Shown here: positions 32,199-41,095 of the stretch, piece after piece
Position numbering within the stretch: the stretch's first letter is position 1
Layout of the letters: each line of letters starts with the position of its first letter
Source: Bacillus subtilis
Lineage (GTDB): Bacteria > Pseudomonadota > Alphaproteobacteria > Rhizobiales > Rhizobiaceae
Direction of reading: 5' to 3'
DNA: 64,000 nt
Assembly (NCBI GenBank): GCA_021733665.1
Contig: JAHREI010000004.1
Coordinates: forward strand, 310,001 to 374,000
Notes under the pieces: generated by a model
Told to the model about the DNA's origin: nothing
Database searches by the model: none
The model's input: the letters and a program-made list of their open reading frames with translations, nothing else
Program-made: the position numbers and the translations under genes

Positions 32199-34709
32199 AT
32201 GAAGACCCATGCCCGTGCGGTGGTTATTGGTGGCGGTGTGGTAGGCGTATCAACGCTCTATCATCTGGCGAAAAAAGGCTGGACAGATTCTGTGCTGATT
32301 GAGCGCAAAGAACTTACGTCCGGTTCGACATGGCATGCGGCAGGGCTTTTGCCATTGTTTAACCTGAGTTATTCGGTTGGGCAGATCCACAAATATTCTG
32401 TCAAATTTTATCAGGAACTGCAGGAAGAAACCGGCCTGAATGTCGGCTTCAGTAATTGCACCAATATCCGTTTGGCGCGTACCAAAGACCGCTGGGATGA
32501 ATATATGTATTATGCCAGCGTTGCCGAAACCATTGGGGTGCCGGTTAAACTGCTGACACCGGATGAGGTCAAAGAGGTTTGGCCGCTGGCAGAGACAGAC
32601 GGCATTCTCGGTGCGATCCAGCATCCGGATGATGGTTATATTCAGCCTGCCGATTTGACGCAGGCACTGGCCAAAGGTGCCCGCGATATGGGCGCTACGA
32701 TCTATCGTTACACCACTGTGACTGATATTGAGCAGCTGCCGGATGGTAAGTGGCTGGTCAAAACTGATAAGGGCGATATTACCGCCGATCATGTTGTATC
32801 AGCTTCGGGCAGCTTTGCTGCAAAAACCGGTAAGATGGTTGGTCTGACTGTGCCTGTGGTGCCGGTCGAGCATCAGTATATTGTGACTGAACCACATCCG
32901 GCGGTGATGGAACGCAAGGCCAAAGGTCTGCCGGAAATGGGCGTGCTGCGCGAGAGCGACAGCTCATGGTATATGCGCGAGGAAAATGGCGGCTTGTTGC
33001 TCGGACCCTACGAGATCGGCGCACCGGTTTGCTATCAGGACGGCCCTTCTGATGAGAGCGAATATGAGCTGTTTCAGGAAGACCTCGAACGCCTGATGCC
33101 TTATATCGAAACAGCGATTGCGCGTGTTCCGGCCTTTGGTGAAGTGGGTATCAAGAAAGTCTATAATGGCGCGATTGCCTATACACCGGATGGTAATCCG
33201 ATTATTGGCCCGGCACCGGGGCTCAAGAATTTCTGGCTCAACGAAGGCCATTCCTTTGGTGTGACTGCCGCCGGTGGTGCCGGCTGGCAGCTGGCGGAGT
33301 GGATTGTCGAGGGTGAACCGTCGATTGATATGATGGGTGTCGATCCGCGTCGTTTCGGCCCTTATGTGACAGAAGGCTACCTCAAAGAAAAAGCTGAAGA
33401 AGCTTATGCGGATGTGTTTTCCGTTCATTATCCGGATGAAGAGCGCGGTGGTGCCCGTCCGCTGAAGCGCTCACCGTCCTATGACCGCCAGAAGGCGCTG
33501 GGTGGTGTGTTCGGTTCTGTCTATGGCTGGGAGCGTGCCAACTGGTTCGCACCGGAAGGCTATGCTATTGATGTCGCTTCGCTCGACAAGCCGGATGTGC
33601 TGTTGAATCAAAACCATCCTGATCCGGATGCCAATGGCAAAGTACAGGAACTCTGGTCATTCCGCCGCTCGAATTATTTTGAGCATGTCGGCAATGAGGT
33701 GAAGAATGTCACCAATAATGTCGGCCTGCTGGATATGTCCGCTTTTGCCAAGATGGAAGTGACAGGCTCCGGTGCCCGCCAATGGCTGGAAAGCATTCTG
33801 GCCAATCGTGTGCCGAAGAAGCAAGGTCGTGTGGCGCTGAGCCATTTGCTGACACCGCAAGGTGGCGTGCAGAGCGAGTTCACCGTTTATGAGTGGAAAC
33901 CCGGCACATTTTATCTGGTTTCTGCCGGTGCTTATGAGAATATCGACCATGATTATCTCTATAAGTTGGCACCGAAGGATGGTTCAGTTATTCTGCGCCC
34001 GATCACGCAGAAATATGGCGTGCTGGTTCTTGCAGGGCCAAATAGCCGTAAAGTCTTGCAGAAACTGACCCGCACCAGTCTGTCCAATGCGGATTTCCCT
34101 TGGCTGACAGGTAAGGAAATCAGTGTTGGCACGGCAACCGCTCATGCCCTGCGTGTCAACTTTGTCGGTGAGCTGGGTTGGGAACTGCATCATCCGATTG
34201 AGCAGCAGAACACGATCTATGATCTGGTGATGGAAGCAGGGGCGGAGTTCGGTATTAAGCCGTTTGGTATCCGCGCTATGTCTTCGATGGGGCTTGAAAA
34301 ATCCTATCGCCTGATCCCGCGTGAAATGTCCGTTGAATATAATGCTCTTGAATCCGGACTGGATCGTTTTGTTCATCCGAGTAAGGGCGAGTTTATCGGT
34401 CGTGATGCCGTGGTTGCTGCTCAGGAAAAAGGCTTGCGCTGGAATTTCGTGACACTTGAGGTTCATGGGGTCGATGATGCCGATGCCCGCGGCTCTGAAG
34501 CGATCCATAAGGACGGCAAGCTGGTTGGACGTGCAACCAATGGCGGTTTTGCATGGCGTCTCAACAAGAGCATTGCATTGGCTATGGTGAAGCCGGAATA
34601 TTCTGCAGTCGGCACAGAGCTGGAAATCAGCATTCTGGGCAAAGACTATAAAGTGACGATTATTCCTGAATCACCATTTGATCCGGAGAATGAGCGTCTG
34701 CGGGGATAA
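32199..34709 (+). CDS. Dimethylglycine/sarcosine dehydrogenase-like FAD enzyme fused to GcvT domain
   Basis: It probably oxidises N-methyl groups of dimethylglycine or sarcosine and passes the one-carbon unit to tetrahydrofolate. It has 836 residues. The N-terminal DAO domain has the dinucleotide fold (VVIGGGVVGVSTLYHLAKKG) and the GSTWHAAGL motif whose His46 matches the covalent FAD attachment site of mitochondrial DMGDH. The FAO_M region follows, then an aminomethyltransferase GCV_T domain (from about 470) and its C-terminal barrel. The start is the ATG at 32199 with GAGGAA upstream. Neighbouring betaine uptake and AraC-type regulator genes support a role in betaine breakdown. Exact substrate is uncertain because sarcosine, dimethylglycine and related enzymes look alike. 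Confidence 0.88.
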   Translation: MKTHARAVVIGGGVVGVSTLYHLAKKGWTDSVLIERKELTSGSTWHAAGLLPLFNLSYSVGQIHKYSVKFYQELQEETGLNVGFSNCTNIRLARTKDRWDEYMYYASVAETIGVPVKLLTPDEVKEVWPLAETDGILGAIQHPDDGYIQPADLTQALAKGARDMGATIYRYTTVTDIEQLPDGKWLVKTDKGDITADHVVSASGSFAAKTGKMVGLTVPVVPVEHQYIVTEPHPAVMERKAKGLPEMGVLRESDSSWYMREENGGLLLGPYEIGAPVCYQDGPSDESEYELFQEDLERLMPYIETAIARVPAFGEVGIKKVYNGAIAYTPDGNPIIGPAPGLKNFWLNEGHSFGVTAAGGAGWQLAEWIVEGEPSIDMMGVDPRRFGPYVTEGYLKEKAEEAYADVFSVHYPDEERGGARPLKRSPSYDRQKALGGVFGSVYGWERANWFAPEGYAIDVASLDKPDVLLNQNHPDPDANGKVQELWSFRRSNYFEHVGNEVKNVTNNVGLLDMSAFAKMEVTGSGARQWLESILANRVPKKQGRVALSHLLTPQGGVQSEFTVYEWKPGTFYLVSAGAYENIDHDYLYKLAPKDGSVILRPITQKYGVLVLAGPNSRKVLQKLTRTSLSNADFPWLTGKEISVGTATAHALRVNFVGELGWELHHPIEQQNTIYDLVMEAGAEFGIKPFGIRAMSSMGLEKSYRLIPREMSVEYNALESGLDRFVHPSKGEFIGRDAVVAAQEKGLRWNFVTLEVHGVDDADARGSEAIHKDGKLVGRATNGGFAWRLNKSIALAMVKPEYSAVGTELEISILGKDYKVTIIPESPFDPENERLRG

Positions 34710-34734
34710 GTTTCAGGCACTGAATTAAAAACCA

Positions 34735-34769
34735 CCGGCATTTCTCACGAAGTGCCGGTCGCTTTTTTA
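34735..34769 (+). terminator. Rho-independent terminator
   Basis: Stem ACCGGCA / TGCCGGT followed by CGCTTTTTT, 26 bases after the dehydrogenase stop codon. Confidence 0.75.
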
Positions 34770-34807
34770 TGTGCGGATTGATAGTAGCGGTATCAAATAC
34801 AGGCAAA

Positions 34808-34836
34808 GAAAAAGGCCGGTTAAACCGGCCTTTTTA
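34808..34836. terminator. Bidirectional terminator
   Basis: Symmetric hairpin AAAAAGGCCGGTT / AACCGGCCTTTTT, just after the stop codon of the minus-strand regulator. Confidence 0.85.
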
Positions 34837-34840
34837 TAGA

Positions 34841-35839
34841 TCACGCTGCAATGAGTTGTTTTCTGTCGGCTCGTTCCTGCTGCGGTGAGCGGCCATAAAG
34901 CTCACGATAACATTTGGAAAAATGCGAGGCAGAGACAAAGCCGCAGGCAACAGCAACTTCTACCACCGGCATTGAAGACTGGATCAGCAAGTGACGGGCA
35001 CGGTCAAGGCGGATTTCCAGATAATAGCGGGCAGGGGAACGTCCCATTTCCTGACGGAACAAGCGCTCTATCTGGCGGCGCGACAGACCGACATTGCCAG
35101 CCACATCCAGCAGTGACAGCGGCTCTGTGAGGCAGCCTTCCATCATTTCAATGATAGACAGCACTTTGGAATTCTGAACGCCCAGACGCGCGCGCAATGG
35201 CAGACGTTGGCGGTCATGTGGTTTGCGCACACGGTCGGTCAGAGCCTGTTCGCAGATGCTGTTGACCAGATTTTCATCGAAGTCATCGCCGATCAGTTTC
35301 AGCATCATATCCAGTGCCGCAGTGCCGCCTGCACAGGTGTAGAGATTACTGTCGACTTCAAACAGATCCGCATAGACCTCAGCCTTCGGAAAGGCTTCAG
35401 AAAAGCCCGGCAGGTTCTCCCAGTGGATGGCGCAGCGTTTGCCGGACAACAGCCCTGCAGTGGCCAGAATATGCGCACCGGTACACAGACCGCCGACAGA
35501 AATACCGCGATTGTAGGATTCGCGCAGCCATGCCAGTGCGGACTTATTCTGGTAGCTCTCCACATTCACGCCGGAGCAGACAAAGACCATGCTGGGGCGG
35601 TTTTCACCGATCAGGTTACGGCGCTCATCATCCAGCGAAGTATTGGCGGAAAACTCAATGTCGCTTGAGGCCATAACCGGCTTGCCGTCAGCAGACGCTA
35701 AGCGCCAGCGATAGGCCTCATAGCCCAGCATACGATTGGCAATACGCAACGGCTCAATCGCCGTGGCAAAGGCAATCATCGAAAAATTTGGTACCAGAAA
35801 AAAGACAATAGACCGCTTAAGCCGCGCTTTATCATTCAT
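34841..35839 (-). CDS. GlxA-family AraC-type regulator (GbdR-like)
   Basis: Transcription factor of 332 residues with an N-terminal DJ-1/PfpI-type sensor domain (SIVFFLVPNFSMIAFATAIEPLR, later GGLCTGAHILATAGLL) and a C-terminal AraC HTH pair (LSLLDVAGNVGLSRRQIERLF and VVEVAVACGFVSASHFSKCYRELYGRSPQ). This layout matches GbdR, which activates betaine and dimethylglycine breakdown genes in pseudomonads. Its place between a dimethylglycine dehydrogenase-like gene and a betaine uptake operon supports the same role here. ATG at 35839 is preferred to the TTG/GTG-type upstream start. The sensor Cys in GLCTGAH need not be catalytic in this family. Confidence 0.88.
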   Translation of the reverse strand: MNDKARLKRSIVFFLVPNFSMIAFATAIEPLRIANRMLGYEAYRWRLASADGKPVMASSDIEFSANTSLDDERRNLIGENRPSMVFVCSGVNVESYQNKSALAWLRESYNRGISVGGLCTGAHILATAGLLSGKRCAIHWENLPGFSEAFPKAEVYADLFEVDSNLYTCAGGTAALDMMLKLIGDDFDENLVNSICEQALTDRVRKPHDRQRLPLRARLGVQNSKVLSIIEMMEGCLTEPLSLLDVAGNVGLSRRQIERLFRQEMGRSPARYYLEIRLDRARHLLIQSSMPVVEVAVACGFVSASHFSKCYRELYGRSPQQERADRKQLIAA

Positions 35840-36440
35840 GGCCGTGTTCCCGCACATTCAGAGCTGTTTTGCCTGAGGGCAAAATGCTCAATTATCTATT
35901 TTAAGCAGCACCGGACTGAGCAGAGAGAAAACGGATCTCATCCTGAAGGATAATCTCCCCGCAAAAGCGGCCTCTGTTGTTGTCGTCACTACTTTGTATC
36001 GTTGATATCTTGTTCCGCCTTATCTCTGTCCCATACAGACGACGCAATCAGGATATCGGTATTGAGACATATTCTTCGCAGTTAGGGAAGTGCGGCCAAA
36101 TGCCTGTCGCTAAATGGTATTTTGATATCGAAAAATGGCGCGCAAAAGCAAATTTTTTGTAATCTTAGAATGGCTATAAATTATAAATATGTCGCGAACG
36201 GTATATGATTTGTACCGGAAACGATTTCCTCCCGTCGCAACACGCAGGAAAAGACCTTCATCCTTCTCAAAATATGATTTTATTGTGCAACCATAGCGGG
36301 CTGTTATGCGTTCATAAGAATGAGACTGTTTTGTCTGTTGATGCGCATCTGTGCTGTCTGAGGTTTGAAATATTTCAGTAAAGCAGCTCAGGGTTGAAAA
36401 CAGGGCAGCCTTTCCGGTTATGTTTTTGGGAGATAAATTG
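35840..36440. other. Intergenic region between regulator and entericidin-like gene
   Basis: About 600 bases without a convincing gene. The short frames here (for example 35977-36162) lack ribosome sites and family features. It would hold the promoters of the regulator (minus) and the small lipoprotein (plus). Confidence 0.35.
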
Positions 36441-36575
36441 ATGAAGACTTCTGTATTTACCCCGCTTGTACTTGTTGTGTGTGCTTTCGCTCTTGCTGCC
36501 TGCGCGAATACTGTGCGTGGTGTGGGCAAAGACGTGAAAGATACCGGCCGCGCTGTGCAGCAGACAATTCAATAA
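36441..36575 (+). CDS. Entericidin-like small lipoprotein
   Basis: This 44-residue gene is easily missed. The signal peptide ends in a lipobox LAAC (Cys21), and the mature part (ANTVRGVGKDVKDTGRAVQQ) is the entericidin A/B signature. GGGAG lies eight bases before the ATG. Entericidins in enterobacteria form a toxin/antidote pair linked to osmotic or stationary-phase stress, but single entericidin-like lipoproteins are common in Alphaproteobacteria and their role is unclear. Only one copy is present here. Its position beside betaine (osmoprotectant) genes is suggestive but may be chance. Confidence 0.85.
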   Translation: MKTSVFTPLVLVVCAFALAACANTVRGVGKDVKDTGRAVQQTIQ

Positions 36576-36596
36576 AGAACTACATTTCTTAAACAT

Positions 36597-36630
36597 AAAA
36601 CCCGCATTGCCAGAGCAATGCGGGTTTATT
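36597..36630. terminator. Bidirectional terminator
   Basis: Stem AAAACCCGCATTGC / GCAATGCGGGTTT between the entericidin-like gene (+) and the proV-like gene (-). Confidence 0.8.
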
Positions 36631-36651
36631 GTGTGAAAATATTTTGATTAT

Positions 36652-37707
36652 TTAGCGCCGTACCATGGCTGCCATCACGGAACTGACAGATGTCTGACCG
36701 ATGATTGTGCCTTTTTCACAGCAGATATTGATCTGCTCTGCCTGTTCCTCAACCAGTTTGCGCATGGCTTCTTCCAGCAGGCAATCACAACGGATCACCG
36801 GCAGGTTGGTGTTATCACCTTGCGGTGGCGACATGATTGTATCGACACGGATAACGCGCCCGCGATTAACTTCCTGCACAAAGCTTTCAATATAGGCATC
36901 GGCCGGATTGAGCACGATATCCTGCCCTGTGCCTTGCTGAATGATCTCGCCGTCACGCAGAATTGCAATCTGGTCACCGAGGCGCAGTGCCTCATCAAGA
37001 TCATGCGTAATGAAAACGATAGTCTTTTTGATTTCCTTCTGCAGGTCGAGCAACACAGTTTGCATATCAACCCGGATCAGCGGATCAAGCGCGGAGAAAG
37101 CCTCATCCATCAGCAGGATCGGCGCATCATTGGTGAGTGCGCGGGCAAGGCCGACACGCTGCTGCATGCCGCCGGAAAGCTGGTTCGGATATTTGGCTTC
37201 AAATCCTTTGAGGCCAACACGCTCAATCCAGCGATGGGCTTCTTCCAGCTGTTTAGCGCGCGGCACGCCCTGAATTTCCAAGCCGTAAACAGTATTTTCC
37301 AAAACTGTACGGTGCGGTAGTAGTGCGAATTTCTGAAACACCATCGCAGTCTTGTGCCGACGGAATTCCCGTAACTGTACGGGAGACATGGTGACAACAT
37401 CTTCATCACCGACCAGCAACTCTCCGCTGGTCGGGTCAATCAGCCGGTTAATATGGCGGATGAGGGTGGATTTTCCGGAGCCGGACAGCCCCATCACCAC
37501 CTGAATACCACCTGCTGGCATGTCGATATTAATATCGCGCAACCCCAGAATATGGCCATGTTTGTCGTTAAGTTCAGCTTTGGTCATGCCGTCTTTGACC
37601 AGTTGCACAAAGGCTTTCGGGTCATGACCAAAGATTTTGTAGAGATTGCGGATGGAGATACCAGCCGCTGGCTGTTCCGAAGCCGATGAAGCAGGATTAT
37701 TGGCCAT
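36652..37707 (-). CDS. proV: Glycine betaine/proline ABC transporter ATP-binding protein
   Basis: ATPase of an osmoprotectant importer, 351 residues. Family features are the N-terminal IRNLYKIFGHDP segment, Walker A GLSGSGKST, the long Q-loop region FQKFALLPHRTVLENT, signature LSGGMQQRVGLARAL, Walker B ILLMDEAFSALDP and switch His in FITHDLDEALRLGD. The C-terminal part is a shortened CBS-like region; ProV normally has two CBS domains for ionic-strength sensing, so sensing may differ. The ATG at 37707 has GGAG nine bases upstream and overlaps the proW-like stop by 11 bases. Last gene of the proX-proW-proV operon. Confidence 0.92.
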   Translation of the reverse strand: MANNPASSASEQPAAGISIRNLYKIFGHDPKAFVQLVKDGMTKAELNDKHGHILGLRDINIDMPAGGIQVVMGLSGSGKSTLIRHINRLIDPTSGELLVGDEDVVTMSPVQLREFRRHKTAMVFQKFALLPHRTVLENTVYGLEIQGVPRAKQLEEAHRWIERVGLKGFEAKYPNQLSGGMQQRVGLARALTNDAPILLMDEAFSALDPLIRVDMQTVLLDLQKEIKKTIVFITHDLDEALRLGDQIAILRDGEIIQQGTGQDIVLNPADAYIESFVQEVNRGRVIRVDTIMSPPQGDNTNLPVIRCDCLLEEAMRKLVEEQAEQINICCEKGTIIGQTSVSSVMAAMVRR

Positions 37708-38587
37708 GGGTGATCTCCAGATGTTTCTGCAGTCTTGCGCCGTAAGCCTGACTGATGCGGTCGAAAATAATAGCGATGCCGACAATGGCCATGCCGTTGA
37801 AAATACCCAGCGTGAAATACTGGTTTGAAATCGCTTTAAGCACCGGTTGTCCGAGACCCTGCACACCAATCATCGAGGCAATGACGACCATGGCCAGCGC
37901 CATCATAATTGTCTGGTTGATACCCGCCATAATGGTTGGCAGAGCCAGCGGCAGCTGTACATTTTTCAGTTTCTGCCATGGCGAGGAGCCAAAAGCATCG
38001 GCGGCTTCCAGAACATCGCGGTCTACCTGCCGGATGCCGAGATTGGTGAGACGGATAATCGGTGGAATGGCATAAATCACCACCGCAATCAGCCCCGGAA
38101 CACGGCCGATGCCAAGCAGCATCACCACCGGAATAAGATAAACAAAGCTCGGCATGGTTTGCATAATATCCAGCACAGGGCTGATAACGCTTTGCAGCCG
38201 GTTCGACTTGGCCATGAGAATGCCGGTCGGGATGCCGACCAGAATGGCAATGACAGTACAGACGAAAATCATCGAGATGGTTTTCATCGTATCTTCCCAC
38301 ATGCCGAGATAACCGATGATAAACAATGTGATGACAGAGCCGATGGTGATTTTGATGCTGCGGCTGGAGAACCATGCAATCGCGGCAATCAGCAACAGGA
38401 TCACCGGCCATGGTGTGCCGGTCATGAAACGCTCAGCCTGAATCAGGAAATATTGCAGCGGATTGAAGAAGCCCTCAATGGCATCCCCGTAAGCACGGGT
38501 AAAATTGCGGAATGTCTCGTCAATCGCTTTTTTGAGATTGGTGAGCGTAGCATTGTCGAGATTGGGGAAGCGGTACAGCCAGTCCAT
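37697..38587 (-). CDS. proW: Glycine betaine/proline ABC transporter permease
   Basis: Membrane subunit of the betaine importer, 296 residues with six or seven helices. It carries the ProW-type core DIMQTMPSFVYLIPVVMLLGIGRVPGLIAVVIYAIPPIIRLTNLGIRQV and the ATPase-docking loop EAADAFGSSPWQKLKNVQLPLALPTIMAGINQTIMM. The N-terminal cytoplasmic tail is short compared with E. coli ProW. It lies between the binding-protein and ATPase genes, with an 11-base overlap to the latter. Confidence 0.92.
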   Translation of the reverse strand: MDWLYRFPNLDNATLTNLKKAIDETFRNFTRAYGDAIEGFFNPLQYFLIQAERFMTGTPWPVILLLIAAIAWFSSRSIKITIGSVITLFIIGYLGMWEDTMKTISMIFVCTVIAILVGIPTGILMAKSNRLQSVISPVLDIMQTMPSFVYLIPVVMLLGIGRVPGLIAVVIYAIPPIIRLTNLGIRQVDRDVLEAADAFGSSPWQKLKNVQLPLALPTIMAGINQTIMMALAMVVIASMIGVQGLGQPVLKAISNQYFTLGIFNGMAIVGIAIIFDRISQAYGARLQKHLEITHGQ

Positions 38588-38801
38588 AAAGCGTCTGTTC
38601 TCCTGTTATTTTCAGGCATAAGCGCAACAAAAAGATTATGCTGCGAAGCCATGAAAATATCTGCGTTTTTGCACTTCAATCGCCCCTGACAGCGGCAGAT
38701 ACCGGTGATCGGGCAGGCATGCGGTTCTGTGTAAATTTTGACAGGATATCCGGAGGGAATGCCTGTCCGGTATTGAACACCGGACAGGTCGGATTGGCTG
38801 G

Positions 38802-39812
38802 TCAGATTGCGGCTTTTACTTTCTCCGCAACATCGGCAGGCACCCATTTTGTCCACATATCTTCCTGTGTTTTCAGGAAGTGGACGGCTGCCTGTTCACC
38901 GGTTGCCTGATTATCAGTCATCCATGCGAGCAGCTTGTTCAGCGTGTCGTTCGACCATGAACGGTTTTTCAGATAATCAAGTGCAGGACCGGCACGGTCG
39001 GAGAACTTCTTGGTAACAAGTGTTTCCACGCGGTCTTTTGGCCAGCCGTTTTTCTTCGGATCAGGGCAATCGAGCACAGTATTGCAGCGCTTCCACTCGG
39101 CCTCATCAATGTCATGACCGGTTTTCAGCATGACCATCTCATACTTGCCGAGCAGGGCGGTTGGTGCCCAGTAGAAGGCAACAATCGGCTCATTACGCTC
39201 ATTGGCTTTGGCAATAGCGCCGTCAAGACCGGCTGCCGATCCGGTATCAATCAGATTGAAACCGGCTTTTTCAAATTCAAACGCCTTGTAGAACTGACTG
39301 GTGACAACCGTTCCGCCCCAACCTGGTGCACCATTATAAATGGCACCTTTGGACGGGTTTTCCGGATCAGGGAAAAGATCGGGATGTTTCAGCAGATCGT
39401 CAAAGGTTTTCAGGTCAGGATTTTTATCGGCAATATATTTCGGAATCCACCAGCCCTGTTCACCGCCGTCAGGCAGAGATTCGGACAGAGCAATAATTTT
39501 GCCGTCATCAAAACCTTGTTTGACAATATCCGGCAGCAAGTCGACCCAGCCTTCCGGCGCGATATCCGGCTGACCTTTTTCCACCATGGAGGTGATGGTC
39601 GGCACTGTATCCCCGACAACAATCTCGGCATTGCAGCCATAACCGGCGGTCAGAATAATTTTATCAAGATTGGAAAGCAGTTCAGCAGACTGCCAGTTCA
39701 TATTGGAGATGGTGACATCACCGCATTCGGCAGCTTGTGCAGAGGCGGATATCAGGCCGGAAGCGCTTAGAATTCCGGCGGCAAGAATAGTTGAAGCAAG
39801 AAGCCTCTTCAT
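38802..39812 (-). CDS. proX: Glycine betaine-type ABC transporter substrate-binding protein
   Basis: Periplasmic binding protein of the OpuAC/ProX type, 336 residues. Signal peptide to about residue 27 (ASAQA). Mature features are NMNWQSAELLSNLDKIIL, a GCNAEIV segment, the aromatic ligand box residues around GWWIPKYIADKNP, and PIVAFYWAPTALLGKYEMVML. GGAG lies nine bases before the ATG at 39812; the longer frame is not needed. First gene of the operon, about 215 bases before the permease. Ligand is likely glycine betaine, proline betaine or choline; the neighbouring dehydrogenase and regulator favour betaines used as nutrients. Confidence 0.9.
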   Translation of the reverse strand: MKRLLASTILAAGILSASGLISASAQAAECGDVTISNMNWQSAELLSNLDKIILTAGYGCNAEIVVGDTVPTITSMVEKGQPDIAPEGWVDLLPDIVKQGFDDGKIIALSESLPDGGEQGWWIPKYIADKNPDLKTFDDLLKHPDLFPDPENPSKGAIYNGAPGWGGTVVTSQFYKAFEFEKAGFNLIDTGSAAGLDGAIAKANERNEPIVAFYWAPTALLGKYEMVMLKTGHDIDEAEWKRCNTVLDCPDPKKNGWPKDRVETLVTKKFSDRAGPALDYLKNRSWSNDTLNKLLAWMTDNQATGEQAAVHFLKTQEDMWTKWVPADVAEKVKAAI

Positions 39813-40663
39813 GTTTATTCTCCTGTTCCCCGTGGTGCCGGTTATTTTCTGTGTCCGGTGGCACCGGTGCCGGAAACAGTTATTTTTCACTGCCTATATG
39901 CAATATTTTAAGGAAGAAACTGTGCGGTTCCCCAACGACGAACTGTAACGAATTAACGACATTTGTTTATTTGTTGCCGGAAAAGACGATTATTTCAGTG
40001 TTAAAGAATTCAATAATTGCGCTGTATTTGAGATTTTAAATAAGACTGTTTTTGTCGGATTAATTTTGTTTTTGATTATTCTGAATTCTATGAAATTGAT
40101 TCAGGATTTGTTTTTATCCGTTTGAATTTTAATGATATTTACGGATGTGAAATTGAAAATAGAGATATTTAATACTTGAATACAATTAAGCGACCGCTTC
40201 CTGCGGAGACGTCGGGAGAATAGTCTGAAATGGGATTATGAAGCCTTGGGGAGAGGCAGGCAAGAGCTACAAATAACCGGATTAAACGGGAGCTGCATTT
40301 GCGACGGCAAAAACCGCGCTGTCGCTGAATAGCTTGCGCGGTAATTGCCAAAATACGCTTGGCTCATCTGCCTCACTCAACGCGGCAGATTAAATAACAA
40401 CTCCGGTACGCAGTACCTGATCCGGAGTAGGAGACATCGCTGTCCCTTATCCACTCTTTTAAAGACACATCGTTACCGTTCGGTTATCAAGAGTTTAATG
40501 ACTGGTAAATATTGAAGTTTTTTGGCTATTTTTCACCTGCAATACAGATTATTTCTCATCAAAAATGCAATTAAAGATGAGAAAGCCGGTTATTCTTGTT
40601 AAAACCTTCAGAAAATTCAGAAGGTTATTCATTAAAAACCGGATTACCTGAGTTAAGGAAAAG
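39813..40663. other. Long intergenic region with several hairpins
   Basis: About 850 bases. The left part (39950-40180) is very AT-rich and probably holds the proX promoter. The part from about 40190 to 40440 is more GC-rich and contains dyads ACCGCGC/GCGCGGT (40313-40342) and CTCCGG/CCGGAG with a nested TAC/GTA (40401-40427). Short open frames on the minus strand (for example 40169-40351) have no clear ribosome site. It might be a small RNA or a decayed gene; no known RNA family is recognised. Confidence 0.35.
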
Positions 40664-41095
40664 ATGATGACGGAAAGCTGGCAGTTCTGGGCGCTGGTAT
40701 CGGCGGCATTTGCGGCACTAACTGCAATTTTTGCCAAGCTGGGCATTGCCGGTATTAATTCGGATTTTGCGACTTTCATCCGTACATTGGTGATTATTGC
40801 GGCGCTGTGTTTGTTTCTGACGATTAGTGGGCAGTGGCAGAAGACTTCGGATATCTCCGCGAAAAGCTGGGTGTTTCTGATCTTGTCAGGTCTTGCCACC
40901 GGCGCATCATGGATTGCTTATTTCCGCGCACTTAAAATCGGTGATGCTGCACGCGTTGCACCGGTGGATAAATTATCAATCATTATGGTGGCGATTTTCG
41001 GCGTGCTTTTCCTTGGCGAAAAGCTCTCAGCAATCAACTGGGCAGGCGTTGTGCTGATCGCCGGTGGCGTTATTCTTCTAACTTTAAAAGTTTAG
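40664..41095 (+). CDS. EamA-type small membrane transporter (single EamA domain)
   Basis: This 143-residue protein has five hydrophobic segments and a single EamA/DMT domain: FWALVSAAFAALTAIFAKLGI, then SGLATGASWIAYFRALKIGDAARVAPVDKLSIIMVAIFGVLFLGEKL, and a last helix. Full-length EamA proteins have two such repeats; single-repeat forms work as dimers. The substrate is unknown. AAGGA lies upstream of two possible ATGs (40664 and 40667). The stop overlaps that of the convergent TauE-like gene by four bases. Confidence 0.85.
   Translation: MMTESWQFWALVSAAFAALTAIFAKLGIAGINSDFATFIRTLVIIAALCLFLTISGQWQKTSDISAKSWVFLILSGLATGASWIAYFRALKIGDAARVAPVDKLSIIMVAIFGVLFLGEKLSAINWAGVVLIAGGVILLTLKV

Noticed and set aside
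35977-36162. Plus-strand 61-codon open frame
   Set aside because: No ribosome site, non-protein-like composition, and it lies in the promoter region of the AraC-type regulator.
40405-40440. Possible TPP riboswitch (ACCTGATCCGG)
   Set aside because: The conserved CTGAGA part and the rest of the fold are absent upstream, and the downstream gene is not a thiamine gene.
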